This document shows positions 31,864 through 39,972 of a DNA stretch of 42,117 nucleotides, in pieces (position 1 is the stretch's first letter; each line of letters begins with the position of its first letter). The stretch is from an uncultured Bacilli bacterium. Its GTDB lineage: Bacteria > Bacillota_I > Bacilli_A > RF39 > UBA660. The notes under the pieces were generated by a model, which was given only the letters and a program-made list of their open reading frames with translations, had not been told where the DNA came from and did no database searches. Location of the stretch: NCBI GenBank assembly GCA_934149325.1, contig CAKPEJ010000008.1, forward strand, positions 1 through 42,117, read 5' to 3'. The position numbers were made by a program, and so were the translations under genes.

Positions 31864-33612
31864 CTACTCTAATATTGCTTTAATTCTTCTAACACCTGCT
31901 GATGATGCCTCTTCTTTTTTTATTTTAAAATGACCTAGTTCACTAGTATTTTTTACATGTGGACCTCCACATAATTCTTTTGAAACATCACCAATGCTAT
32001 AAACAGTTACAACATCTGGATATTTTTCTATAAACATACATTCAGCTCCTGATTTAATAGCGTCTTCTTTACTCATTTCTTCCTTAGTTACTAAAAGTCC
32101 TTCGTTAATCCATTCATTAACTAAATCTTCTACCTTTTTCTTTTCTTCATCAGTTAATTTATGATCACAAGAAAAGTCAAAACGCATTCTTTCATCGGTT
32201 ATATTAGATCCTTTTTGATGAACATCTTTATTAACAACAACTTTTAGAGCTGCATTTAAAAGATGTGTTGCTGTATGATATCTTGTTTCTATTTCACTAT
32301 TTCCTGCAAGACCACCTTTAAACTTACCAGCTGATGCTGTTCTTGATAGTTCTTGATGGGCTTTGAATTTTTCATAGAAACCTTTTTCATCAACTTTTAT
32401 ATTTCTTTCTTTAGCAAGTTCTAATGTTAGTTCAATAGGAAAACCATATGTATCATATAATTTAAATGCTAAATCTTTATTAAGTTCATCACCTTCAATA
32501 TGACTTAACATTTTTTCAAATTCTCTAAGTCCTTTTTCTAATGTTCTGTTAAATTTAGTTTTCTCATTTTTTAATACTTCTAATACTACATTTTTATTTT
32601 CTTCAAGTTCACTATAATATTTTTTATATTCATCAATTATTTGAGTAGCAATTATCTCTTCCCAGTTACTATTAATATCAATATCTAGACTTTTAGCATA
32701 TCTAATAGCTCTTCTAATTAATCTTCTAAGTATATAACCTTGATCTGTATTACTTGGTTTAATTCCTGCTGGATCACTTGAAATAAATACAGCTGCCTTT
32801 ATATGATCAGCAATAATTCTAAATGCTTTTTCATTACCATAATAACTTTTAGAAGATACTTCTTCTATTTTGTTTATAGTGTTTTTCCAAATACTTGATT
32901 CATAATTATCATTAACTCCTTCAAGTACTGCTGTTATTCTTTCAAGTCCCATACCAGTGTCAACATTTTTCTTAGGAAGTACTGTTAAAGTTCCATCACT
33001 TTTTCTTTCATATTGCATAAATACGTTGTTCCATATTTCAACCCATCTATCATCTTCTGGATCAAATGTTTCAGGAATTTCATCATCGCTTCTAAAATAA
33101 AATATTTCAGTGTCAGTACCACATGGACCAACTTCTCCTGCACTCCAAAAATTATCATCACTTGTTTTTGCTATTCTTTCTTTTTTTATACCATGACTTA
33201 ACCAGTAATTTTCGCTCTCAACATCTTCTTCTAATACATCATTACCTTTAAATACAGTAACAGCTAGTCTTTCAATTGGAATATTAAGTACTTTAGTTAA
33301 AAATTCAAAACTATAATCAATACTTTCTTTTTTAAAATAATCTCCTAAACTCCAATTACCAAGCATTTCAAAGAAAGTATGATGAGTAACATCTCCTACT
33401 TCATCTAAATCATTTGTTCTAATACATTTTTGATAATCACAAAGTCTTGTTCCATATGGATGAGGTTCTCCCATTAAATATGGTACAAGTGGTTGCATTC
33501 CTGCTGTATTAAATAATACTGATGGATCATTTTCTGGTACAACTGGACTACTAGGTATTTGCTTATGTCCTTTACTTACAAAAAATTCTATATATTTTTC
33601 TCTTATATTCAT
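31864..33612 (-). CDS. alaS: Alanyl-tRNA synthetase lacking the C-Ala domain
   Basis: Class II synthetase charging tRNA-Ala. At 582 aa it is about 300 residues shorter than the usual enzyme. The catalytic domain is complete (FNTAGMQPLVPYLMG, motif 2 CIRTNDLDEVGDVTHHTFFEMLGNW split here in description, GMGLERI motif 3), as are the tRNA-recognition helices and the editing domain with HTATHLLNAAL and the zinc/editing CGGPHV. The protein ends just after SSAGVRRIKAILE, where the coiled coil and C-Ala domain normally follow. The frame closes with an ordinary stop and the next gene follows at once, so this is not a frameshift. ATG at 33612 follows AAGGAG. Confidence 0.95.
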   Translation of the reverse strand: MNIREKYIEFFVSKGHKQIPSSPVVPENDPSVLFNTAGMQPLVPYLMGEPHPYGTRLCDYQKCIRTNDLDEVGDVTHHTFFEMLGNWSLGDYFKKESIDYSFEFLTKVLNIPIERLAVTVFKGNDVLEEDVESENYWLSHGIKKERIAKTSDDNFWSAGEVGPCGTDTEIFYFRSDDEIPETFDPEDDRWVEIWNNVFMQYERKSDGTLTVLPKKNVDTGMGLERITAVLEGVNDNYESSIWKNTINKIEEVSSKSYYGNEKAFRIIADHIKAAVFISSDPAGIKPSNTDQGYILRRLIRRAIRYAKSLDIDINSNWEEIIATQIIDEYKKYYSELEENKNVVLEVLKNEKTKFNRTLEKGLREFEKMLSHIEGDELNKDLAFKLYDTYGFPIELTLELAKERNIKVDEKGFYEKFKAHQELSRTASAGKFKGGLAGNSEIETRYHTATHLLNAALKVVVNKDVHQKGSNITDERMRFDFSCDHKLTDEEKKKVEDLVNEWINEGLLVTKEEMSKEDAIKSGAECMFIEKYPDVVTVYSIGDVSKELCGGPHVKNTSELGHFKIKKEEASSAGVRRIKAILE

Positions 33613-33628
33613 GATAACTCCTTCTTTC

Positions 33629-34024
33629 TTAAATTTCATTAAATAATAGAGGATTTGAATCTAAATCATCTATTATATTTTCTAATGTTTCCCCATTATT
33701 TAATCTACTATTTATATATTCTTCTATTTCAAATACTTCTAAATTTAATATATATGGATTTGAATCAAATAAAATATTCAATTCACTAAATCTATATAAT
33801 TTTAATTTGTTTATTAATTTTAATATTTCTTCATTTGTTCTATCTAAATACATTGGATTACTACTGATAATATTTAAAATTTGATTTTCATCACAATTAA
33901 TTTTCTCTAATATTAGTTCTTTTTCTTTTACTTCATTTTCACTAATTTCTAAAATAGAAGGTACTAACTCTAACATATTTTTTATAGTATTTTCACTTAT
34001 TCCTATTTTATATAATTCTTCCAT
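33629..34024 (-). CDS. mTERF-like helical repeat protein, short
   Basis: A 131-residue protein made of about four units with the mTERF-like pattern G-I-S-E-x-x-I-x-x-M-x-x-x-x-P-x-I-L-x-x-x-x-x-x-I: LVPSILEIS, SSNPMYLDR, DSNPYILNL and DSNPLLFNE mark the central proline of each. The repeats are far more diverged than those in the fused neighbour. The ATG at 34024 lies 17 bases inside the 3' end of the cmk fusion, with AAGGA upstream. Mitochondrial and chloroplast mTERFs bind nucleic acid; the function here is unknown, but co-transcription with alaS suggests an RNA or translation link (inference). Confidence 0.65.
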   Translation of the reverse strand: MEELYKIGISENTIKNMLELVPSILEISENEVKEKELILEKINCDENQILNIISSNPMYLDRTNEEILKLINKLKLYRFSELNILFDSNPYILNLEVFEIEEYINSRLNNGETLENIIDDLDSNPLLFNEI

Positions 34025-35774
34025 TATCTTTTTCCTTTTCTTCTTTATATTTATTATAATCATACTTTTTTAGTAAATCTTTTTTTGTTATTCCATACAT
34101 TTTTTCAAATTTCTTTTGTTCAACAAATAACTTCTTATAATTAGTTATATCAATAGTTATTTCATTATTTATGTAAAATTGATATCTAGCATAGCTTAAA
34201 TTTACACTTTGTATTAACATTCTTGGATCTATAACGATAACTTCACGTATGTTGATTAAATCATAAAACTCCATCTTCTGTTTTATATTTTCTATACTGT
34301 AACCAAATAGTTGAGGAATAATGATTGTCATTTTTATTACTTCTTCTTTTTGATATTCTAAAGCCATTATGTCATCTATTTTCTGTTGAATATTATCTAT
34401 TGATAAACACAATAATTGAGGAAAATATATTGACATTTTAATTACTTCTTCTTTCGCATAGCCAATAGCTACAATATCATCTATCCTTTTACTAATATTA
34501 TCTATTGATAGCCCAAAAATTTGTGGTGAATTTACTGTCATTTTAATTACTTCATTTTTTGTATAACCTAATTCAATTATATCATCTATTTTTTTCTTTA
34601 TATTATCTATTGATAAACTAAAAAATTGTGGCATACTTTTTGTTATTTTAATTACTTTTTCCTTAGTATAACCAAGTTCTATTGCATCATCTATCTTTTT
34701 ATTAATTGTATCTATTGATAATCCAAAAAGTTGTGGCATATTTTTTGTCATCTTAAATACTTCTTTTTCAGTATAACCAATAGCTTCAATATCTTTTATT
34801 TTTTTCTTAATGTTTTCCTTGCCATAACTAAAAAGTTGAGGTAAATCTTTTGTCATTTTTATTACATCTTTTTTTGTATAACCAATATCTATTATATCTT
34901 TTACTTTTTTATCAATACCATCAATATTATAACTAAATAATTTAGGAAAATCCTTTGTCATTTTTATTATATCTTCTTTTGTATAACCATTTTTTGATAA
35001 ATATTCAAATATATCTTTTAAATGGCTTTTTAAAGTTTCGTTTTTCATATTAGATATTGATAAAGAATTTACTATATCTTTGTAATCTTCCTCTGTATAT
35101 CCTAATTTTATAAATTCCTCTTTTAATGTCACTATGCTTACATCTTCTATTATTTCATTTACAACTTCATCTATAGATATATTACTTGTATCAATATATA
35201 TTTGATCATTTGTTCTTTTTAATGCGCCTACTTTTTTATGCATATCATTATAATCTCTTTTTTCCATATTTTCTCTTATTTCATCTGCTGTCATATCAAT
35301 ACCTTTTTCTTTATTTTGAAGAATTCTTCTTTTTACTCTTTCATCTATTGATGCATCAAGATAAAATTTAAAATCAGCTTCTGGAAATACTACAGTTGTA
35401 ATATCTCTACCTTCCATTATTACATTTTTACCCTTAGCCATATTTCTTTGAAGATTTACTAGGTTTTCTCTTACCTTTTCTATACTTGATACTTGTGACA
35501 CTATCTTAGTAACTTCCTTTTCTCTAATTTCATTTGTTACATCTTCATTATTTAGAAATACTCTAGAATCTTCTGTTAAGTTTATATTAATATTTTTTGA
35601 TATTTCTATAATTTTATCAGTTTCTTCTAAGCCTACTCCTTCTTTTAACATTTCAAGTGCAACACATCTATAAGTTGCTCCCGTATCAATATTTACCAAA
35701 TTTAATTTTTTTGAAACCATAGATGCTATAGTTCCTTTCCCGCTTCCTGCTGGGCCATCAATTGCTATTATCAT
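34008..35774 (-). CDS. cmk: Cytidylate kinase fused to seven mTERF-like repeats
   Basis: Residues 1 to about 212 are a full cytidylate kinase (CMP/dCMP phosphorylation): P-loop IDGPAGSGKGT (5-15), TGATYRCVAL (31-40), GRDITTVVFP (122-131) and the LID-region RDYNDMHKK, ending with the usual IYIDTSNISIDEVV. After a degenerate unit (about 225-262) come seven unbroken 35-residue repeats at 263-507, each starting G-Y-T-K and holding P-Q-L-F near the middle, then an 80-residue lysine-rich tail. The repeat consensus fits mTERF motifs. The 588-residue frame is continuous. Kinases in this family are normally near 220 aa. GGAGAGG precedes the ATG; the T-box leader lies directly upstream. Confidence 0.9.
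   Translation of the reverse strand: MIIAIDGPAGSGKGTIASMVSKKLNLVNIDTGATYRCVALEMLKEGVGLEETDKIIEISKNININLTEDSRVFLNNEDVTNEIREKEVTKIVSQVSSIEKVRENLVNLQRNMAKGKNVIMEGRDITTVVFPEADFKFYLDASIDERVKRRILQNKEKGIDMTADEIRENMEKRDYNDMHKKVGALKRTNDQIYIDTSNISIDEVVNEIIEDVSIVTLKEEFIKLGYTEEDYKDIVNSLSISNMKNETLKSHLKDIFEYLSKNGYTKEDIIKMTKDFPKLFSYNIDGIDKKVKDIIDIGYTKKDVIKMTKDLPQLFSYGKENIKKKIKDIEAIGYTEKEVFKMTKNMPQLFGLSIDTINKKIDDAIELGYTKEKVIKITKSMPQFFSLSIDNIKKKIDDIIELGYTKNEVIKMTVNSPQIFGLSIDNISKRIDDIVAIGYAKEEVIKMSIYFPQLLCLSIDNIQQKIDDIMALEYQKEEVIKMTIIIPQLFGYSIENIKQKMEFYDLINIREVIVIDPRMLIQSVNLSYARYQFYINNEITIDITNYKKLFVEQKKFEKMYGITKKDLLKKYDYNKYKEEKEKDNGRII
34254..34988 (-). repeat. Seven in-frame 105-base tandem repeats in cmk
   Basis: Seven 105-base units encoding 35 residues each, with no length variation. 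Repeats 2-6 are the most alike (shared I-K-M-T, P-Q-L/I-F, S-I-D-N-I and K-I-D-D-I positions), implying expansion by duplication. Confidence 0.9.
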
Positions 35775-35793
35775 AAAATTCCTCTCCTTCTAT

Positions 35794-35978
35794 AAAAAGA
35801 AAAGGATAGTACACTTTAAAGGAGCCTTTTAGGCGGTACCATCCCTTATTTCACTTAATTAATATAACGGATTTTAACCGGCAAGTTTTTCTTGCACTAA
35901 AGTATAGCTTTCATTAATACTTATTATTAGTTTTCACCAACCACTAACTCTCTTTTTAATAACATATTAATTACTTTT
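35794..35978 (-). promoter_or_regulatory. T-box riboswitch leader, alanine specifier
   Basis: Minus strand. Stem I closes with AAAGTA (35977-35972) and TACTTT (35904-35899); inside are the AGTA element, GAGAGTTAGTGGTTGGTG and the 3' side of the specifier loop TGAAAGCTA, where GCT (35908-35906) reads as an alanine codon followed by A. Stem III is GCAAG-AAAAA-CTTGC (35895-35881). The T-box AAGGGATGGTACCGCC (35847-35832) has TGGT to pair with an ACCA tRNA end. The competing terminator pairs GGATGGTAC with GTACTATCC, then TTTTCTTTTT. Uncharged tRNA-Ala should favour antitermination into cmk, the mTERF-like gene, alaS and mltG. Confidence 0.93.
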
Positions 35979-37093
35979 TACTTATTTTTGTTTTTATATA
36001 AAAAGATTATTATTGTCTTAACAATTAAAACTATTGGCATTGCTAAAACCATTCCTATTATACCAAAAAAATAACCAAATAACAATAAACTAATTAAAAT
36101 TGTTACAGGATGTAAATTTATAGATTTACTCATTATTATTGGATGAAGTATATAACTTTCAATAGTTTGAATAAAAATAATTATAATTAAAACTCCTATA
36201 CCTACTTTTTTACTTGACGTAAATGCAACTAAAATAGTTGGTATAGCACCTATATATGGACCAATATATGGAATTATATTTGTAATAGAATTAAATAGTC
36301 CAAAAAATATAGGACTTTTTAAATGTACAAAAGAAAATAAAATTGATGATGATAGAAAAACTATTATTGCTATTACCATAGTGCCTTTTATATATGAAAA
36401 TGTTTTAGTATCAATTTCATAAAATAAATCTATTAATTTTTCTTTTTTTATTTTTATAAGAAATTTCTTAATATTTACTATAATTTTATCAAAATCAAGT
36501 AAAAGATAAAAACTAATTATTAATCCAAGTAATATAACACTTATAATAGAAAAAATATTTTTTATAGAACTTACAATTCTACCCATTTCTTCTATTGTAA
36601 AATCATTTAAATAATTTACAACTATTTCTTCTACTTCTACATCAAATGTTTTATTTACTATATTATTAATATGTAACTTATAAAAAATATTATTAATAAA
36701 GTTGTTTGCATTTTTAATAATGTCAGGCAAATATAATATAAGATCATTTAATTGATTTTTTATTTTAGGATATATATAAATCCATATTAGAAATAAAATA
36801 AAAAATATTAATAAATATACTAGTGTTACAGCAACACTTCTTTTCATATTTTTTTCTAATTTATTAATAAGAGGATTTAATAAATATGAGAGTATTATAC
36901 CTAAAGATAAAGGTGATAACAATTTAAAAATCAATGATATAAAATTTAATATTTTCCATTCTTTAAATATTAATATAATAGAATAAATTGATAAGATTAT
37001 TAATAAATAATAAAATATTTTTAGTATTTTTATAAATATACATATTGCATCATTTATATTAGAAATATTTAATTTTTCTAGCATTTTCTTCAT
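35978..37093 (-). CDS. AI-2E family transporter (YrrI-like permease)
   Basis: A 371-residue polytopic membrane protein of the AI-2E/UPF0118 family; members include Na+/H+ antiporters and putative exporters, and the substrate here is unknown. Features are about eight hydrophobic segments, a soluble insert at about 125-190, and the family signatures NIIPYIGPYIGAIP and GYFFGIIGMVLAMPIVLIVK near the C-terminus. B. subtilis yrrI also lies just upstream of alaS. Its stop codon abuts the T-box leader, so the leader may be reached from this gene's transcript or from a promoter inside it. Confidence 0.88.
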   Translation of the reverse strand: MKKMLEKLNISNINDAICIFIKILKIFYYLLIILSIYSIILIFKEWKILNFISLIFKLLSPLSLGIILSYLLNPLINKLEKNMKRSVAVTLVYLLIFFILFLIWIYIYPKIKNQLNDLILYLPDIIKNANNFINNIFYKLHINNIVNKTFDVEVEEIVVNYLNDFTIEEMGRIVSSIKNIFSIISVILLGLIISFYLLLDFDKIIVNIKKFLIKIKKEKLIDLFYEIDTKTFSYIKGTMVIAIIVFLSSSILFSFVHLKSPIFFGLFNSITNIIPYIGPYIGAIPTILVAFTSSKKVGIGVLIIIIFIQTIESYILHPIIMSKSINLHPVTILISLLLFGYFFGIIGMVLAMPIVLIVKTIIIFLYKNKNK

Positions 37094-37136
37094 AAAATCA
37101 CACTTATCCCTTTATATAATCTTATTAAGAAAAATG

Positions 37137-37160
37137 AAAAAAAGTCCATATGGACCTTTT
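37137..37160 (-). terminator. Terminator after the 49-aa membrane peptide gene
   Basis: Minus-strand arms AAAGGTCC and GGACTTT around ATAT, with one bulge, followed by TTTTTC. Confidence 0.75.
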
Positions 37161-37163
37161 TAA

Positions 37164-37313
37164 TTACATATTATCAATCATATCTGTAGCTTTTTTTTCT
37201 ACCTTATTAAGCAATTTACCTAAATTACCATTTTTACATTGAGTATATACTGCGTATGAACCAGCTGCTCCTACGCCAACTCCTAAAGCCATTGCAGCAA
37301 GTGCTTTTTTCAT
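37164..37313 (-). CDS. Small membrane-associated protein, 49 aa
   Basis: Starts MKKALAAMALGVGVGAAG, a glycine/alanine-rich membrane segment, followed by SYAVYTQCKNG and a charged helix ending KKATDMIDNM. It resembles short YtxH/DUF-type single-pass proteins of Bacilli. AGAGGTGAT stands four bases before the ATG and a terminator follows the stop, which together make it a convincing gene despite its size. Function unknown. Lies between recD2 and the AI-2E gene, where B. subtilis has yrrD and other small genes. Confidence 0.8.
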   Translation of the reverse strand: MKKALAAMALGVGVGAAGSYAVYTQCKNGNLGKLLNKVEKKATDMIDNM

Positions 37314-37372
37314 TTTATCACCTCTTTTAATAATATGCACGGCTATTAAGCCATTTATATTATTAACTAATT

Positions 37373-39562
37373 TTAATTATTTATACAATTTATTAAATCT
37401 TCTTTTAAACTAGTTCTTCTTTCATAGTTTCCTTCATTTAAAGCAGCATACCTAAAAGCATCTTTATCACCAATTATTGTAAGAGTTTGTTTTGCTCTTG
37501 TTACTGCTGTATATATAAGTTTTCTATAAAGCATTATTTTATATTGCATTAAAATTGGTATTATAACTATTTTAAATTCACTACCTTGTGCTTTATGAAT
37601 ACTAATTGCATATCCATGTTTTATTTTATTAAAATCTTTTTTTGTATATTTAACAACATTTCCGTCAAAACTAATAGATATAGTATTTTTTTCAATTTTT
37701 TTAATATATCCAATATCTCCATTAAACACATTATTATCAGGATCATTTTCAAGTTGTAAAATTTTATCATTTTCTCTATAAATTACATCACCTGACACTA
37801 TATAGTTTTGACCACAATCTCTATTAAATACATTTTGAAGAATTTTATTTAAATTATCTATGCCATTTTCACCTTTATACATTGGAGCAAGTATTTGAAT
37901 ATCATCTTTAGAATATCCTTTTTCTATGGCTTTATTACAAACTTCTCTTATGTAATCTTTCAAATTATCTTTATTACATTCAATAAATGTATAATCATCT
38001 TTTTTTTCATAAAAATATGGACTAAGATCATTATCTTTTATTTCTTTTGCAAGATATGCAATATAAGAATTTTCCCTTTGTCTATAAAGTTCTGTTAAAA
38101 ATATTACATTTATCATTTCACTATCTATTAAATCTTTTAATACTTTACCTGGTCCAACACTTTCAAGTTGATTATAGTCACCTATCATAACTATTTTTAC
38201 ATTTTTAGTAAGACCTTTTAATAAACAATCAAGAAGATGAACATCAATCATACTAACTTCATCTATAATAACAAATTTAGCATCTGATTTATTTGTTTCA
38301 TTTATTATAAATTTATCTGCTTCTTTGTTCCATTTTAAAAATCTATGTATTGTTGATGCAGGCATTAGACATGCTTCACTCATTCTTTTAGCAGCTCTAC
38401 CTGTTGGTGCAAGTAATATAAGTTCATTTGTAAGTTCTTCATAATTTAAATGATGTAACTTTTTATAAAGTTCTACTATTCCTTTTATTATAGTAGTTTT
38501 ACCTGTACCAGGACCTCCCGTTATTATGCTAAAATTTTTCTCAATTGCTTGTTTTATGGCATCTTTTTGATTTTGATTATATTCAATATCAAAATATATC
38601 TGTAAATTATCTATTTCTTTATCAATATGTTTATATTTAGTATCATCTTTATTAGTTAAATAAAATATTGTTTCACTTATATTATTTTCTGCTAAATAAT
38701 TTTCTTTTAAGTAATAATTATTACCCTTTATAACAATTTTACCATCTTTATTTAATTCAAATAAATAATATTCAAATTCATCTAATTGTATATCTATATT
38801 TATCAAATTAAGAAGTGGCGAATATATTTCTTCTTTATTTAAATATGTATCTCCATTTTGAAAACATAGAGCTTTCATAATATAAATTATTGCTGATTTT
38901 ATTCTATTTTTATTATCATCTTCAATATTTAATTTTCCTCTTAATTCATCTACTTTAGTAAAAGTAATCTCATCTATATCATCTATTAGTAAATACGGAT
39001 TATCATTTAATATTGTAATTGTATTTTCCTTATAAAAGTTATATATAAGCATTGAAATTTTAAGTGAAAATCCAATATTCGTAAGATAAATAATTGTATC
39101 ATAACTTTCGTTATATTTATTTAAAATTTCATGAATTCTTTTAGCTGTTGTTTCTTTCATCTTTGGAACAAGCAAGAGATTTTCATAACTATCTTTTATA
39201 AGTTCAAGTGTATTATCACCTAAAGTATTTACTATCTCAGTAGCTGTTTTTTCTCCTATTTTAGGAAAAAGTCCACTTGATAAAAATTCTATAATAGCAT
39301 CTTTTCCTTCTGGCTTTAATCTTTCATATTCTAACACATTATATTGTAAACCATATTTTTGATTAAATACACTATTTCCTCTCATTATATAATTTTCATC
39401 TATAGTAAGTTCATGAAAATAACCTGTAATTGTAATTTGTTTATTAATAAATTCATAGAGTTCTTCATCATCAGTTTCTTTTATTTTAAATAATCCAATT
39501 ACATAGTTTTTATCAGATTGAAATATAAATTTTTTAAATGTACCTTTTATATATGTATTCAT
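37373..39562 (-). CDS. recD2: ATP-dependent DNA helicase RecD2
   Basis: SF1B 5'-3' helicase acting in replication fork maintenance and repair, independent of RecBC. The 729 residues begin with an OB-like N-terminal domain (GTFKKFIFQSDKNYVIGLF) and tandem helix-hairpin-helix region (FPKIGEKTATEIV, VPKMKETTAKRI). Walker A is ITGGPGTGKTT at about 350, Walker B VIIDEVSMID, and the C-terminal helicase motif GYAISIHKAQGSEFK with TAVTRAKQTL. AGGTGAAAAC precedes the ATG. Promoter at 39579. Confidence 0.96.
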   Translation of the reverse strand: MNTYIKGTFKKFIFQSDKNYVIGLFKIKETDDEELYEFINKQITITGYFHELTIDENYIMRGNSVFNQKYGLQYNVLEYERLKPEGKDAIIEFLSSGLFPKIGEKTATEIVNTLGDNTLELIKDSYENLLLVPKMKETTAKRIHEILNKYNESYDTIIYLTNIGFSLKISMLIYNFYKENTITILNDNPYLLIDDIDEITFTKVDELRGKLNIEDDNKNRIKSAIIYIMKALCFQNGDTYLNKEEIYSPLLNLINIDIQLDEFEYYLFELNKDGKIVIKGNNYYLKENYLAENNISETIFYLTNKDDTKYKHIDKEIDNLQIYFDIEYNQNQKDAIKQAIEKNFSIITGGPGTGKTTIIKGIVELYKKLHHLNYEELTNELILLAPTGRAAKRMSEACLMPASTIHRFLKWNKEADKFIINETNKSDAKFVIIDEVSMIDVHLLDCLLKGLTKNVKIVMIGDYNQLESVGPGKVLKDLIDSEMINVIFLTELYRQRENSYIAYLAKEIKDNDLSPYFYEKKDDYTFIECNKDNLKDYIREVCNKAIEKGYSKDDIQILAPMYKGENGIDNLNKILQNVFNRDCGQNYIVSGDVIYRENDKILQLENDPDNNVFNGDIGYIKKIEKNTISISFDGNVVKYTKKDFNKIKHGYAISIHKAQGSEFKIVIIPILMQYKIMLYRKLIYTAVTRAKQTLTIIGDKDAFRYAALNEGNYERRTSLKEDLINCINN

Positions 39563-39578
39563 GTTTTCACCTATAAAT

Positions 39579-39587
39579 ATTATACCA
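39579..39587 (-). promoter_or_regulatory. Extended -10 promoter of recD2
   Basis: Minus-strand TGG-TATAAT about 17 bases before the start; weak -35. Confidence 0.65.
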
Positions 39588-39593
39588 AGAAAA

Positions 39594-39634
39594 CAAAAGA
39601 AAATATAGTAAAAATATTTCTATCTTTACTATAT
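39594..39634 (-). terminator. Terminator of the bacteriocin-like operon
   Basis: Minus-strand ten-base stem ATATAGTAAA / TTTACTATAT with a 12-base loop, followed by TTTCTTTTG. Confidence 0.75.
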
Positions 39635-39641
39635 TATAAAT

Positions 39642-39806
39642 CTAATATCTACACATATTTCCATTTACTAATCTTCTAATTGAAGAACCTAAATATCTTC
39701 CTATATCAACAATACTTAAAATACCTTTATTTATTGCATTTATAAGTGCTGCTGATAAACCAGATCCATTTATATTTTTCATTTCATTTTTTGTAAGTTC
39801 TCTCAT
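39642..39806 (-). CDS. Bacteriocin-like precursor peptide 1 (GS-type leader)
   Basis: A 54-residue peptide. The leader MRELTKNEMKNINGS fits the double-glycine export signal: L at -12, E -8, M -7, I -4, G -2 and S -1, with cleavage expected after GS. The 39-residue core starts GLSAALINAINKG, contains a hydrophobic stretch with GRYLGSS, and ends RRLVNGNMCRY, cationic with a single cysteine. AGGAGGAATAAA precedes the ATG. It lies 11 bases after peptide 2 and is followed by a terminator. The next-door C39-peptidase transporter is the likely processing enzyme. Confidence 0.8.
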   Translation of the reverse strand: MRELTKNEMKNINGSGLSAALINAINKGILSIVDIGRYLGSSIRRLVNGNMCRY

Positions 39807-39817
39807 TTTATTCCTCC

Positions 39818-39958
39818 TTATCTACATCTAAATGGTCTTACAAAACCATCTAATATGCCTATTACAAATGCAATTCCTGCACCTATAGCTGCGATTGCAC
39901 CTGCTGATAATCCTTCCGCTTTAATATTTAACATTTCTTCTTTTCTTAATTCTCTCAT
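39818..39958 (-). CDS. Bacteriocin-like precursor peptide 2 (atypical leader end)
   Basis: A 46-residue peptide whose leader MRELRKEEMLNIKAE aligns residue for residue with that of peptide 1, except that the expected G-S at the cleavage point is A-E. The core starts GLSAGAIAAIGAG, includes further glycine-spaced hydrophobic residues (GIAFVIGILDG, GxxxG-type spacing), and ends DGFVRPFRCR with one cysteine near the C-terminus, as in peptide 1. The start follows GGGAAG and lies 14 bases after the transporter. The two together resemble a two-peptide (class IIb) bacteriocin; a quorum peptide pair is the alternative. Confidence 0.75.
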   Translation of the reverse strand: MRELRKEEMLNIKAEGLSAGAIAAIGAGIAFVIGILDGFVRPFRCR

Positions 39959-39972
39959 TTTTTCTTCCCTTT

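Noticed and set aside
31864..31880. Short AlaRS as a frameshifted full-length gene
   Set aside because: The 3' flank leads straight into the mltG ribosome binding site and start, with no C-Ala-like coding sequence in any frame.
34254..34988. Regular 105-base repeats that could suggest a CRISPR or other repeat array
   Set aside because: The units are in frame, contiguous, diverged in sequence and encode a repeated protein motif, with no spacers.
35775..35977. The leader before cmk as a pyrimidine-responsive element
   Set aside because: Its T-box sequence, stem I motifs, GCT specifier and terminator match a tRNA-sensing T-box, and alaS lies downstream.
39642..39972. The gap between recD2 and the transporter as non-coding
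   Set aside because: Two short frames with good ribosome binding sites and matching leader peptides fill it.
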